Source of the DNA: Cinclus cinclus
Lineage: Eukaryota > Chordata > Aves > Passeriformes > Cinclidae
Direction: 5' to 3'
Assembly (NCBI RefSeq): GCF_963662255.1
Contig: NC_085046.1
Coordinates: 54,530,570-54,594,569 of the forward strand
DNA: 64,000 nucleotides
Numbering within the stretch: position 1 is the first letter of the stretch; each line of letters starts with the position of its first letter. Shown piece by piece: positions 21,578 to 34,839 of this stretch. A program made the translations under genes and the position numbers. The notes beneath the pieces were generated by a model that saw only the letters and a program-made list of their open reading frames with translations, had not been told where the DNA came from and did not search any database.

Positions 21578-22949
21578 TGTTTCTCTGACACAATCTCAGA
21601 GTGTGGCTTTCTCGGCCTTCTCCTGTTGCCTTTTCCCTCTGCCCTCAAATGCCAATGTGGGCGGCAACTGGGAGGGGAGGGGATAGGAACATTGTAGCCA
21701 CAGGGGCCCAGAGGAGCCCTGGCAGGGGCCTGTGCCCAGTGCTACAGGAAGACAAGAAGCAGCCCCCAGGCCAAGCTTGGGACCCAGCCTGGGAGTCTGG
21801 AAAGCTTCCTGCTCTCAACTGCAGGGCAGGACAGGCCATCTTCATGGGGCATGAGCTGCAGGCAGCAAGCGAGCTAAAAGGGACAGAAGGAGCCCTCAGC
21901 TGGGGTCACAGTCAGTGCTGCAGAGGAAAGCAAAACTTCTCGGGATCCAGAGCCAATGTGGCCTGAGGGAAAGTTCCTTCTTGACCCCAGGGCTACTGAT
22001 TGGCCGTGTTGAAAAGGGGCTCTGGAATGAAGGCAGCCAGTGGAAACACCGGTCGCCTTGGAGAACCACATGCCATCCTGCCTGTTCAGCAGAGTCAGCT
22101 GCACAGGACAACCCAGGGTCTGCCAGGCCAAGTGCCAGTGGCACAATAGGTAGAGTCTGCAAGGATGCTCCAGGAAGTCCCTGATGCAAAGAGATGGAGA
22201 GATGCTTCGTTGGTGTGGCTAGCTTTTAGCTGTCAGAATAAACCAAAACTCTTGTAGGGATCTTCAGAAGATCCCGCCCTTCAAAATGACAATGGCCTGC
22301 ACCGAGAGAGGGGCCAGCTTCCAGTTTGATGCCGCCCTGAGCACTGAAGGGGATGAGTGGAGGGAAAGAGCCAAGAGGAAGGATGGATTTGAACAAATCC
22401 ACAGGATTCCTGCCAAGCCATTGAAGCCTAAGTGCAGATGTATCCTTGGCCAAGGAAATGAGTGACTTGAGATGGCAACAAGTCAGATGTGTACAGGCGA
22501 GAAACGCAAGCCCTCTATTTAAGGAGGGTTCCGAACAATCAAGAGAGCTTTTGTCACGTGGATCACCGAGGGTTGTGTGTCTGTCTCCAGCCAGGACCGC
22601 GGTTACCGTTCTACTCAACGACAGCAGAGATTTTCTCCCCGTTTTGGACCGTTTTTGGTTTGCCCAAAAGGGTGCTTGATGCTTCTTTTTCAGTTCTCTC
22701 TCCATCGTCAACTTGATGTTTCAATGGGATGAGGAGAGCAACAGCGGGTTGCAAGGGTCACTGAGCTAAGGACCACACCATCGTGCCCGTCAACAGCGAT
22801 CCAATGGGGCTGTGGAGAAGAAAAGAAATGGGAATTGAAAAGCAACCTGGCAAGAAGTTGATGCGGAGACTGGCAGGAGATGTCAGCATGTGCTCGCCTG
22901 TCCGAGTGGCGCAGGCGAGCAGCACTGAGAATAGAGAAGAAGGGCTGTC
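21578..22949. other. Spacer S7
   Basis: Variants are GGCAACAAG and AAGCCCTC. Exon 1 for U8 is 22950-23029 with the Trp codon. Intron 1 (23030-23458) is TGTAAAT (23079), carries GGCAAGGGCAG instead of GGCCAGAGCAG, and has TTGGCAGCTG. The spacer after U14 matches in the intron markers. Confidence 0.65.
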
Positions 22950-23718
22950 ATGTCACGGGATTTAAAGCAGCCAAGCCACGTGCCGGATGTACACAGAAGC
23001 CTCCCGTGGCAAAAGTGGGAAACTAGCAGGTAATGTGCTTCTAGCGGAGAAATGCTGGGACTGAGGTGGCCAAATGATTGTAAATTCCGAGGCAAGAAAG
23101 AGGGAATGATGGCATGGCCCACTTACCCCATGTTTTCTCCTGAGGCCGTGTACTTGCAGGGGCTAAAGGCCCGCTCTGGCAGATTTGGAAGGCAGTCAAG
23201 GCAGCCAGGCAAGGGCAGTGACAACAGCGTGACATCAGCGGCCCACAAACCGCATGGGTGGCAACCTCAGTGAGCAAAGCATTGTGACCTCACATCCCTC
23301 ACTGCTTATGTTTGGGCACAGACAGAGCTGGGCTCAGACCGGCTCGCGCCTGGACTCCTGGCAAGCGTGCCTGCGAGGACTGGAAGCCCGCGAGGTCCTT
23401 GGCAGCTGCTGTGGGCAAGTCTGGGTTGTGATTCCCACGCCTTTGCCTGTTTCCTTAGCCATACGTGGTTGAGGAAGCCAAGCAGTGTGAGCGGTGCTTG
23501 CGGCGGCACAGGTGAGCGGTGCAGGAAAGGACTACGGGGTGGCCGTGGGCTGGGCGATGGTGTCTGGGGAGCTGTGAGTGTGTGGTGTCCTTCTTGAGGG
23601 GCCTGGGCGCTCCTTTGAGCCGCCCATCTCCCTGGGACAGCAAGTGACCTGTTTTGCAGCGTGTCACACCAGCAGGAGGGAGCAGCTGCTGTGCCCAGCT
23701 CTGCTGCAAGCCACAAGC

Positions 23719-24554
23719 ATGGCCACGGAGACAGACTGGAACTGCCCCATCTGCCGTGACGGTCCCGGTGAAAAGGCTTCTGTAACACCGTGCGTCCACC
23801 AGTTCTGCCTGGGCTGCATTGTGCGCTGGGTCAAGACCAAGCCATTGTGCCCCCTGTGCAGGCAGCCTATCAAGAGCATCGTTTACTCTGTTCGGTCGGA
23901 GGAAGACTTTCTGGAGATAGCTCTCCCAAGCTCCTCAGACTCATGGGCTGCTGGTCACCAGGATGAGCAGGGGGCTGCGGAGCGCATGCCCAGCACCTAT
24001 GTAGCTGGCTTCCCAGCTGAGCTCTGGGCTGGCATTTTCCAGGACTGCTCAGAAATCCTGGAGCCCCTGCTGCCCTGGCTGAACCAGGAGCTTTCGCAGC
24101 TGCTCAGGACCCACTGGTGGGAGGTGGCTCTGGCACAGAGTGTGGTCGTAGCCAATTTGTGCTACTATGGGCTGAGGCAGGAGGCCTTGGTCCAGGAGCT
24201 GCAAGGCCTGCTGCAGGAGCAGACGGTGGCATTTGTGCGCCGGCTCATTGACACTGCTGCTGACAGGTGCAGTGATGAGATCCTGCGGCGGATGAACCTC
24301 CTGAACTCCCATGCTCAGGAGGAAGAGGAGCAGGAGCAGGAGCAGGAGGAAGAGGAGGAGGGTCCCAAAGGCATCACTGCCTCCCTCCAGGGGACTCTCA
24401 CCCCCATGGTGGCCTCCTCCCACAGCCCTATGGTCTCCAATGTGGAAGCAGACACTGGAACATTGGAAGCCACGCTGCGTGAGGGGCCCAGCCGCTCTCC
24501 ATCCATGCCCGTCCATGCAGAGCGGGAGCAGCCCCAGGACGAGCCTGGCGAGGC

Positions 24555-24602
<48 letters not shown>

Positions 24603-24789
24603 AGGCCCCTCTGCCCAAGGCTGCAGCCGCAGCCGTCGTGCTCCTGGCCGGGACACGGACAGCGTGCCCAAGGAGCGCCGGCGCCCCACAAAGAGGAAGG
24701 CCTCTAGACCTCAGGACTCTCCCCAGCCCCCAAAAAGGCCGTCCCGCCAGCGCAAGCCCAAGCCAAGGCCCCTTGATTGTAGGAAGTAG
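23719..24789 (+). CDS. TOPORS-like RING protein, U8 (class R, 356 aa)
   Basis: Class R with (CAG)13 at 24560-24598. No other residue change from U7 was seen. Upstream exons are 22950-23029 (Trp variant) and 23459-23511, and intron 2 is 23512-23659. Poly(A) signals lie at 24850 and 24890. Its upstream markers pair it with U15. Confidence 0.88.
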
Positions 24790-24899
24790 GAGTAGATGTA
24801 GGAGTAAAGAATCAATGTTAGGAGTTGGAAATTGTTTTTAGAAGTAGGAAATAAATGGTAGAGTTAGGAAATCAATTGTAGAAGTAGGAAATAAATTGT

Positions 24900-26271
24900 T
24901 GTTTCTCTGACACAATCTCAGAGTGTGGCTTTCTCGGCCTTCTCCTGTTGCCTTTTCCCTCTGCCCTCAAATGCCAATGTGGGCGGCAACTGGGAGGGGA
25001 GGGGATAGGAACATTGTAGCCACAGGGGCCCAGAGGAGCCCTGGCAGGGGCCTGTGCCCAGTGCTACAGGAAGACAAGAAGCAGCCCCCAGGCCAAGCTT
25101 GGGACCCAGCCTGGGAGTCTGGAAAGCTTCCTGCTCTCAACTGCAGGGCAGGACAGGCCATCTTCATGGGGCATGAGCTGCAGGCAGCAAGCGAGCTAAA
25201 AGGGACAGAAGGAGCCCTCAGCTGGGGTCACAGTCAGTGCTGCAGAGGAAAGCAAAACTTCTCGGGATCCAGAGCCAATGTGGCCTGAGGGAAAGTTCCT
25301 TCTTGACCCCAGGGCTACTGATTGGCCGTGTTGAAAAGGGGCTCTGGAATGAAGGCAGCCAGTGGAAACACCGGTCGCCTTGGAGAACCACATGCCATCC
25401 TGCCTGTTCAGCAGAGTCAGCTGCACAGGACAACCCAGGGTCTGCCAGGCCAAGTGCCAGTGGCACAATAGGTAGAGTCTGCAAGGATGCTCCAGGAAGT
25501 CCCTGATGCAAAGAGATGGAGAGATGCTTCGTTGGTGTGGCTAGCTTTTAGCTGTCAGAATAAACCAAAACTCTTGTAGGGATCTTCAGAAGATCCCGCC
25601 CTTCAAAATGACAATGGCCTGCACCGAGAGAGGGGCCAGCTTCCAGTTTGATGCCGCCCTGAGCACTGAAGGGGATGAGTGGAGGGAAAGAGCCAAGAGG
25701 AAGGATGGATTTGAACAAATCCACAGGATTCCTGCCAAGCCATTGAAGCCTAAGTGCAGATGTATCCTTGGCCAAGGAAATGAGTGACTTGAGATGGCAA
25801 CAAGTCAGATGTGTACAGGCGAGAAACGCAAGCCCTCTATTTAAGGAGGGTTCCGAACAATCAAGAGAGCTTTTGTCACGTGGATCACCGAGGGTTGTGT
25901 GTCTGTCTCCAGCCAGGACCGCGGTTACCGTTCTACTCAACGACAGCAGAGATTTTCTCCCCGTTTTGGACCGTTTTTGGTTTGCCCAAAAGGGTGCTTG
26001 ATGCTTCTTTTTCAGTTCTCTCTCCATCGTCAACTTGATGTTTCAATGGGATGAGGAGAGCAACAGCGGGTTGCAAGGGTCACTGAGCTAAGGACCACAC
26101 CATCGTGCCCGTCAACAGCGATCCAATGGGGCTGTGGAGAAGAAAAGAAATGGGAATTGAAAAGCAACCTGGCAAGAAGTTGATGCGGAGACTGGCAGGA
26201 GATGTCAGCATGTGCTCGCCTGTCCGAGTGGCGCAGGCGAGCAGCACTGAGAATAGAGAAGAAGGGCTGTC
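24900..26271. other. Spacer S8
   Basis: It is the same type as S7. Exon 1 for U9 is 26272-26351 (Trp). Intron 1 (26352-26780) is TGTAAAT (26401) with the GGCCAGAGCAG form. No other feature is seen. Confidence 0.65.
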
Positions 26272-27040
26272 ATGTCACGGGATTTAAAGCAGCCAAGCCA
26301 CGTGCCGGATGTACACAGAAGCCTCCCGTGGCAAAAGTGGGAAACTAGCAGGTAATGTGCTTCTAGCGGAGAAATGCTGGGACTGAGGTGGCCAAATGAT
26401 TGTAAATTCCGAGGCAAGAAAGAGGGAATGATGGCATGGCCCACTTACCCCATGTTTTCTCCTGAGGCCGTGTACTTGCAGGGGCTAAAGGCCCGCTCTG
26501 GCAGATTTGGAAGGCAGTCAAGGCAGCCAGGCCAGAGCAGTGACAACAGCGTGACATCAGCGGCCCACAAACCGCATGGGTGGCAACCTCAGTGAGCAAA
26601 GCATTGTGACCTCACATCCCTCACTGCTTATGTTTGGGCACAGACAGAGCTGGGCTCAGACCGGCTCGCGCCTGGACTCCTGGCAAGCGTGCCTGCGAGG
26701 ACTGGAAGCCCGCGAGGTCCTTGGGAGCTGCTGTGGGCAAGTCTGGGTTGTGATTCCCACGCCTTTGCCTGTTTCCTTAGCCATACGTGGTTGAGGAAGC
26801 CAAGCAGTGTGAGCGGTGCTTGCGGCGGCACAGGTGAGCGGTGCAGGAAAGGACTACGGGGTGGCCGTGGGCTGGGCGATGGTGTCTGGGGAGCTGTGAG
26901 TGTGTGGTGTCCTTCTTGAGGGGCCTGGGCGCTCCTTTGAGCCGCCCATCTCCCTGGGACAGCAAGTGACCTGTTTTGCAGCGTGTCACACCAGCAGGAG
27001 GGAGCAGCTGCTGTGCCCAGCTCTGCTGCAAGCCACAAGC

Positions 27041-27873
27041 ATGGCCACGGAGACAGACTGGAACTGCCCCATCTGCCGTGACGGTCCCGGTGAAAAGGCT
27101 TCTGTAACACCGTGCGTCCACCAGTTCTGCCTGGGCTGCATTGTGCGCTGGGTCAAGACCAAGCCATTGTGCCCCCTGTGCAGGCAGCCTATCAAGAGCA
27201 TCGTTTACTCTGTTCGGTCGGAGGAAGACTTTCTGGAGATAGCTCTCCCAAGCTCCTCAGACTCATGGGCTGCTGGTCACCAGGATGAGCAGGGGGCTGC
27301 GGAGCGCATGCCCAGCACCTATGTAGCTGGCTTCCCAGCTGAGCTCTGGGCTGGCATTTTCCAGGACTGCTCAGAAATCCTGGAGCCCCTGCTGCCCTGG
27401 CTGAACCAGGAGCTTTCGCAGCTGCTCAGGACCCACTGGTGGGAGGTGGCTCTGGCACAGAGTGTGGTCGTAGCCAATTTGTGCTACTATGGGCTGAGGC
27501 AGGAGGCCTTGGTCCAGGAGCTGCAAGGCCTGCTGCAGGAGCAGACGGTGGCATTTGTGCGCCGGCTCATTGACACTGCTGCTGACAGGTGCAGTGATGA
27601 GATCCTGAGGCGGATGAACCTCCTGAACTCCCATGCTCAGGAGGAAGAGGAGCAGGAGCAGGAGCAGGAGGAAGAGGAGGAGGGTCCCAAAGGCATCACT
27701 GCCTCCCTCCAGGGGACTCTCACCCCCATGGTGGCCTCCTCCCACAGCCCTATGGTCTCCAATGTGGAAGCAGACACTGGAACATTGGAAGCCACGCTGC
27801 GTGAGGGGCCCAGCCGCTCTCCATCCATGCCCGTCCATGCAGAGCGGGAGCAGCCCCAGGACGAGCCTGGCGA

Positions 27874-27909
<36 letters not shown>

Positions 27910-28096
27910 AGGCCCCTCTGCCCAAGGCTGCAGCCGCAGCCGTCGTGCTCCTGGCCGGGACACGGACAGTGTGCCCAAGGAGCGCCGGCGCCCCACAAAG
28001 AGGAAGGCCTCTAGACCTCAGGACTCTCCCCAGCCCCCAAAAAGGCCGTCCCGCCAGCGCAAGCCCAAGCCAAGGCCCCTTGATTGTAGGAAGTAG
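27041..28096 (+). CDS. TOPORS-like RING protein, U9 (class R, 351 aa)
   Basis: The CAACAG lead and the Thr codon are gone, and the run is a pure (CAG)10 at 27876-27905. Arg190 is AGG (silent), and the Ser before VPKE is AGT, shared with U17. Just after the stop, GTAGATG reads GTAAATG. Upstream exons are 26272-26351 and 26781-26833, and intron 2 is 26834-26981. Poly(A) signals lie at 28157 and 28197. Confidence 0.88.
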
Positions 28097-28206
28097 GAGT
28101 AAATGTAGGAGTAAAGAATCAATGTTAGGAGTTGGAAATTGTTTTTAGAAGTAGGAAATAAATGGTAGAGTTAGGAAATCAATTGTAGAAGTAGGAAATA
28201 AATTGT

Positions 28207-29577
28207 TGTTTCTCTGACACAGTCTCAGAGTGTGGCTTTCTCGGCCTTCTCCTGTTGCCTTTTCCCTCTGCCCTCAAATGCCAATGTGGGCGGCAACTGG
28301 GAGGGGAGGGGATAGGAACATTGTAGCCACAGGGGCCCAGAGGAGCCCTGGCAGGGGCCTGTGCCCAGTGCTACAGGAAGACAAGAAGCAGCCCCCAGGC
28401 CAAGCTTCGACCCAGCCTGGGAGTCTGGAAAGCTTCCTGCTCTCAACTGCAGGGCAGGACAGGCCATCTTCATGGGGCATGAGCTGCAGGCAGCAAGCGA
28501 GCTAAAAGGGACAGAAGGAGCCCTCAGCTGGGGTCACAGTCAGTGCTGCAGAGGAAAGCAAAACTTCTCGGGATCCAGAGCCAATGTGGCCTGAGGGAAA
28601 GTTCCTTCTTGACCCCAGGGCTACTGATTGGCCGTGTTGAAAAGGGGCTCTGGAATGAAGGCAGCCAGTGGAAACACCGGTCGCCTTGGAGAACCACATG
28701 CCATCCTGCCTGTTCAGCAGAGTCAGCTGCACAAGACAACCCAGGGTCTGCCCGGCCAAGTGCCAGTGGCACAATAGGTAGAGTCTGCAAGGATGCTCCA
28801 GGAAGTCCCTGATGCAAAGAGATGGAGAGATGCTTCGTTGGTGTGGCTAGCTTTTAGCTGTCAGAATAAACCAAAACTCTTGTAGGGATCTTCAGAAGAT
28901 CCCGCCCTTCAAAATGACAATGGCCTGCACCGAGAGAGGGGCCAGCTTCCAGTTTGATGCCGCCCTGAGCACTGAAGGGGATGAGTGGAGGGAAAGAGCC
29001 AAGAGGAAGGATGGATTTGAACAAATCCACAGGATTCCTGCCAAGCCATTGAAGCCTAAGTGCAGATGTATCCTTGGCCAAGGAAATGAGTGACTTGAGA
29101 TGGCAACAAGTCAGATGTGTACAGGCGAGAAACGCAAGCCCTCTATTTAAGGAGGGTTCCGAACAATCAAGAGAGCTTTTGTCACGTGGATCACCGAGGG
29201 TTGTGTGTCTGTCTCCAGCCAGGACCGCGGTTACCGTTCTACTCAACGACAGCAGAGATTTTCTCCCCGTTTTGGACCGTTTTTGGTTTGCCCAAAAGGG
29301 TGCTTGATGCTTCTTTTTCAGTTCTCTCTCCATCGTCAACTTGATGTTTCAATGGGATGAGGAGAGCAACAGCGGGTTGCAAGGGTCACTGAGCTAAGGA
29401 CCACACCATCGTGCCCGTCAACAGCGATCCAATGGGGCTGTGGAGAAGAAAAGAAATGGGAATTGAAAAGCAACCTGGCAAGAAGTTGATGCGGAGACTG
29501 GCAGGAGATGTCAGCATGTGCTCGCCTGTCCGAGTGGCGCAGGCGAGCAGCACTGAGAATAGAGAAGAAGGGCTGTC
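28207..29577. other. Spacer S9 with 1-bp loss
   Basis: AGCTTGGGACCC is AGCTTCGACCC here, a change shared with S10 and S14 that shifts the frame of the long spacer ORF. CACAAGACA and GCCCGGCC are private. The CACAGTCTCAG form follows the poly(A) signals, as in U10 and U16-U19. Exon 1 for U10 is 29578-29657 (Cys), and intron 1 (29658-30086) is TGTAAAT (29707). Confidence 0.68.
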
Positions 29578-30346
29578 ATGTCACGGGATTTAAAGCAGCC
29601 AAGCCACGTGCCGGATGTACACAGAAGCCTCCCGTGCCAAAAGTGGGAAACTAGCAGGTAATGTGCTTCTAGCGGAGAAATGCTGGGACTGAGGTGGCCA
29701 AATGATTGTAAATTCCGAGGCAAGAAAGAGGGAATGATGGCATGGCCCACGTACCCCATGTTTTCTCCTGAGGCCGTGTACTTGCAGGGGCTAAAGGCCC
29801 GCTCTGGCAGATTTGGAAGGCAGTCAAGGCAGCCAGGCCAGAGCAGTGACAACAGCGTGACATCAGCGGCCCACAAACCGCATGGGTGGCAACCTCAGTG
29901 AGCAAAGCATTGTGACCTCACATCCCTCACTGCTTATGTTTGGGCACAGACAGAGCTGGGCTCAGACCGGCTCGCGCCTGCACTCCTGGCAAGCGTGCCT
30001 GCGAGGACTGGAAGCCCGCGAGGTCCTTGGGAGCTGCTGTGGGCAAGTCTGGGTTGTGATTCCCACGCCTTTGCCTGTTTCCTTAGCCATACGTGGTTGA
30101 GGAAGCCAAGCAGTGTGAGCGGTGCTTGCGGCGGCACAGGTGAGCGGTGCAGGAAAGGACTACGGGGTGGCCGTGGGCTGGGCGATGGTGTCTGGGGAGC
30201 TGTGAGTGTGTGGTGTCCTTCTTGAGGGGCCTGGGCGCTCCTTTGAGCCGCCCATCTCCCTGGGACAGCAAGTGACCTGTTTTGCAGCGTGTCACACCAG
30301 CAGGAGGGAGCAGCTGCTGTGCCCAGCTCTGCTGCAAGCCACAAGC

Positions 30347-31182
30347 ATGGCCACGGAGACAGACTGGAACTGCCCCATCTGCCGTGACGGTCCCGGTGAA
30401 AAGGCTTCTGTAACACCGTGCGTCCACCAGTTCTGCCTGGGCTGCATTGTGCGCTGGGTCAAGACCAAGCCATTGTGCCCCCTGTGCAGGCAGCCTATCA
30501 AGAGCATCGTTTACTCTGTTCGGTCGGAGGAAGACTTTCTGGAGATAGCTCTCCCAAGCTCCTCAGACTCATGGGCTGCTGGTCACCAGGATGAGCAGGG
30601 GGCTGCGGAGCGCATGCCCAGCACCTATGTAGCTGGCTTCCCAGCTGAGCTCTGGGCTGGCATTTTCCAGGACTGCTCAGAAATCCTGGAGCCCCTGCTG
30701 CCCTGGCTGAACCAGGAGCTTTCGCAGCTGCTCAGGACCCACTGGTGGGAGGTGGCTCTGGCACAGAGTGTGGTCGTAGCCAATTTGTGCTACTATGGGC
30801 TGAGGCAGGAGGCCTTGGTCCAGGAGCTGCAAGGCCTGCTGCAGGAGCAGACGGTGGCATTTGTGCGCCGGCTCATTGACACTGCTGCTGACAGGTGCAG
30901 TGATGAGATCCTGCGGCGGATGAACCTCCTGAACTCCCATGCTCAGGAGGAAGAGGAGCAGGAGCAGGAGCAGGAGGAAGAGGAGGAGGGTCCCAAAGGC
31001 ATCACTGCCTCCCTCCAGGGGACTCTCACCCCCATGGTGGCCTCCTCCCACAGCCCTATGGTCTCCAATGTGGAAGCAGACACTGGAACATTGGAAGCCA
31101 CGCTGCGTGAGGGGCCCAGCCGCTCTCCATCCATGCCCGTCCATGCAGAGCGGGAGCAGCCCCAGGACGAGCCTGGCGAGGC

Positions 31183-31218
<36 letters not shown>

Positions 31219-31405
31219 AGGCCCCTCTGCCCAAGGCTGCAGCCGCAGCCGTCGTGCTCCTGGCCGGGACACGGACAGCGTGCCCAAGGAGCGCCGGCGC
31301 CCCACAAAGAGGAAGGCCTCTAGACCTCAGGACTCTCCCCAGCCCCCAAAAAGGCCGTCCCGCCAGCGCAAGCCCAAGCCAAGGCCCCTTGATTGTAGGA
31401 AGTAG
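30347..31405 (+). CDS. TOPORS-like RING protein, U10 (class R, 352 aa)
   Basis: It has (CAG)10 at 31185-31214 preceded by GCG, so the Thr codon is lost but one GCG alanine is kept. It is intermediate between U8-like and U9-like tracts. The CCTGCACTCC intron marker is shared with U3, U6 and U17. Upstream exons are 29578-29657 and 30087-30139, and intron 2 is 30140-30287. Poly(A) signals lie at 31466 and 31506. Confidence 0.88.
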
Positions 31406-31515
31406 GAGTAGATGTAGGAGTAAAGAATCAATGTTAGGAGTTGGAAATTGTTTTTAGAAGTAGGAAATAAATGGTAGAGTTAGGAAATCAATTGTAGAAG
31501 TAGGAAATAAATTGT

Positions 31516-32886
31516 TGTTTCTCTGACACAGTCTCAGAGTGTGGCTTTCTCGGCCTTCTCGTGTTGCCTTTTCCCTCTGCCCTCAAATGCCAATGTGGGC
31601 GGCAACTGGGAGGGGAGGGGATAGGAACATTGTAGCCACAGGGGCCCAGAGGAGCCCTGGCAGGGGCCTGTGCCCAGTGCTACAGGAAGACAAGAAGCAG
31701 CCCCCAGGCCAAGCTTCGACCCAGCCTGGGAGTCTGGAAAGCTTCCTGCTCTCAACTGCAGGGCAGGACAGGCCATCTTCATGGGGCATGAGCTGCAGGC
31801 AGCAAGCGAGCTAAAAGGGACAGAAGGAGCCCTCAGCTGGGGTCACAGTCAGTGCTGCAGAGGAAAGCAAAACTTCTCGGGATCCAGAGCCAATGTGGCC
31901 TGAGGGAAAGTTCCTTCTTGACCCCAGGGCTACTGATTGGCCGTGTTGAAAAGGGGCTCTGGAATGAAGGCAGCCAGTGGAAACACCGGTCGCCTTGGAG
32001 AACCACATGCCATCCTGCCTGTTCAGCAGAGTCAGCTGCACAGGACAACCCAGGGTCTGCCAGGCCAAGTGCCAGTGGCACAATAGGTAGAGTCTGCAAG
32101 GATGCTCCAGGAAGTCCCTGATGCAAAGAGATGGAGAGATGCTTCGTTGGTGTGGCTAGCTTTTAGCTGTCAGAATAAACCAAAACTCTTGTAGGGATCT
32201 TCAGAAGATCCCGCCCTTCAAAATGACAATGGCCTGCACCGAGAGAGGGGCCAGCTTCCAGTTTGATGCCGCCCTGAGCACTGAAGGGGATGAGTGGAGG
32301 GAAAGAGCCAAGAGGAAGGATGGATTTGAACAAATCCACAGGATTCCTGCCAAGCCATTGAAGCCTAAGTGCAGATGTATCCTTGGCCAAGGAAATGAGT
32401 GACTTGAGATGGCGACAAGTCAGATGTGTACAGGCGAGAAACGCAAGGCCTCTATTTAAGGAGGGTTCCGAACAATCAAGAGAGCTTTTGTCACGTGGAT
32501 CACCGAGGGTTGTGTGTCTGTCTCCAGCCAGGACCGCGGTTACCGTTCTACTCAACGACAGCAGAGATTTTCTCCCCGTTTTGGACCGTTTTTGGTTTGC
32601 CCAAAAGGGTGCTTGATGCTTCTTTTTCAGTTCTCTCTCCATCGTCAACTTGATGTTTCAATGGGATGAGGAGAGCAACAGCGGGTTGCAAGGGTCACTG
32701 AGCTAAGGACCACACCATCGTGCCCGTCAACAGCGATCCAATGGGGCTGTGGAGAAGAAAAGAAATGGGAATTGAAAAGCAACCTGGCAAGAAGTTGATG
32801 CGGAGACTGGCAGGAGATGTCAGCATGTGCTCGCCTGTCCGAGTGGCGCAGGCGAGCAGCACTGAGAATAGAGAAGAAGGGCTGTC
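31516..32886. other. Spacer S10, boundary from class R back to class W
   Basis: It has the AGCTTCGACCC form, a private CTCGTGTTG, then GGCGACAAG and AAGGCCTC. Exon 1 for U11 is 32887-32966. Intron 1 (32967-33395) is TATAAAA (33016) with GGGACCGAGG, the same as the intron before U5. Confidence 0.65.
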
Positions 32887-33655
32887 ATGTCACGGGATTT
32901 AAAGCAGCCAAGCCACGTGCCTGATGTACACAGAAGCCTCCCGTGCCAAAAGTGGGAAACTAGCAGGTAATGTGCTTCTTGCGGAGAAATGATGGGACCG
33001 AGGTGGCCAAATGATTATAAAATCCAAGGCAAGAAAGAGGGAATGATGGCATGGCCCACGTACCCCATGTTTTCTCCTGAGGCCGTGGACTTGCAGGGGC
33101 TAAAGGCCCGCTCTGGCAGATTTGGAAGGCAGTCAAGGCAGCCAGGCGAGAGCAGTGACATCAGCGTGACATCAGCGGCCCACAAACCGCATGGGTGGCA
33201 ACCTCAGTGAGCAAAGCATTGTGACCTCACATCCCTCACTGCTTATGTTTGGGCACAGACAGAGCTGGGCTCAGACCGGCTCGCGCCTGGACTCCTGGCA
33301 AGCGTGCCTGCGAGGACTGGAAGCCCGCGAGGTCCTTGGGAGCTGCTGTGGGCAAGTCTGGGTTGTGATTCCCACGCCTTTGCCTGTTTCCTTAGCCATA
33401 CGTGGTTGAGGAAGCCAAGCAGTGTGAGCGGTGCTTGCGGCGGCACAGGTGAGCGGTGCAGGAAAGGACTACGGGGTGGCCGTGGGCTGGGCGATGGTGT
33501 CTGGGGAGCTGTGAGTGTGTGGTGTCCTTCTTGAGGGGCCTGGGCGCTCCTTTGAGCCGCCCATCTCCCTGGGACAGCAAGTGACCTGTTTTGCAGCGTG
33601 TCACACCAGCAGGAGGGAGCAGCTGCTGTGCCCAGCTCTGCTGCAAGCCACAAGC

Positions 33656-34497
33656 ATGGCCACGGAGACAGACTGGAACTGCCCCATCTGCCGTGACGGT
33701 CCCGGTGAAAAGGCTTCTGTAACACCGTGCGTCCACCAGTTCTGCCTGGGCTGCATTGTGCGCTGGGTCAAGACCAAGCCATTGTGCCCCCTGTGCAGGC
33801 AGCCTATCAAGAGCATCGTTTACTCTGTTCGGTCGGAGGAAGACTTTCTGGAGATAGCTCTCCCAAGCTCCTCAGACTCATGGGCTGCTGGTCACCAGGA
33901 TGAGCAGGGGGCTGCGGAGCGCATGCCCAGCACCTATGTAGCTGGCTTCCCAGCTGAGCTCTGGGCTGGCATTTTCCAGGACTGCTCAGAAATCCTGGAG
34001 CCCCTGCTGCCCTGGCTGAACCAGGAGCTTTCGCAGCTGCTCAGGACCCACTGGTGGGAGGTGGCTCTGGCACAGAGTGTGGTCGTAGCCAATTTGTGCT
34101 ACTATGGGCTGAGGCAGGAGGCCTTGGTCCAGGAGCTGCAAGCCCTGCTGCAGGAGCAGACGGTGGCATTTGTGCGCCGGCTCATTGACACTGCTGCTGA
34201 CAGGTGCAGTGATGAGATCCTGCGGTGGATGAACCTCCTGAACTCCCATGCTCAGGAGGAAGAGGAGCAGGAGCAGGAGCAGGAGCAGGAGGAAGAGGAG
34301 GAGGGTCCCAAAGGCATCACTGCCTCCCTCCAGGGGACTCTCACCCCCATGGTGGCCTCCTCCCACAGCCCTATGGTCTCCAATGTGGAAGCAGACACTG
34401 GAACATTGGAAGCCACGCTGCGTGAGGGGCCCAGCCGCTCTCCATCCATGCCCGTCCATGCAGAGCGGGAGCAGCCCCAGGACGAGCCTGGCGAGGC

Positions 34498-34542
<45 letters not shown>

Positions 34543-34729
34543 AGGCCCCTCTGCCCAAGGCTGCAGCCGCAGCCGTCGTGCTCCTGGCCGGGACACGGAC
34601 AGCGTGCCCAAGGAGCGCCGGCGCCCCACAAAGAGGAAGGCCTCTAGACCTCAGGACTCTCCCCAGCCCCCAAAAAGGCCGTCCCGCCAGCGCAAGCCCA
34701 AGCCAAGGCCCCTTGATTGTAGGAAGTAG
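33656..34729 (+). CDS. TOPORS-like RING protein, U11 (class W, 357 aa, Gly163Ala)
   Basis: Class W returns after four class R copies: Trp191, the longer acidic stretch, and (CAG)12 at 34503-34538. Ala163 is shared only with U5, while the Gly before the Ala run is GGC as in U4. Upstream exons are 32887-32966 and 33396-33448, and intron 2 is 33449-33596. Poly(A) signals lie at 34790 and 34830. Confidence 0.88.
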
Positions 34730-34839
34730 GAGTAGATGTAGGAGTAAAGAATCAATGTTAGGAGTTGGAAATTGTTTTTAGAAGTAGGAAATAAATGGTA
34801 GAGTTAGGAAATCAATTGTAGAAGTAGGAAATAAATTGT

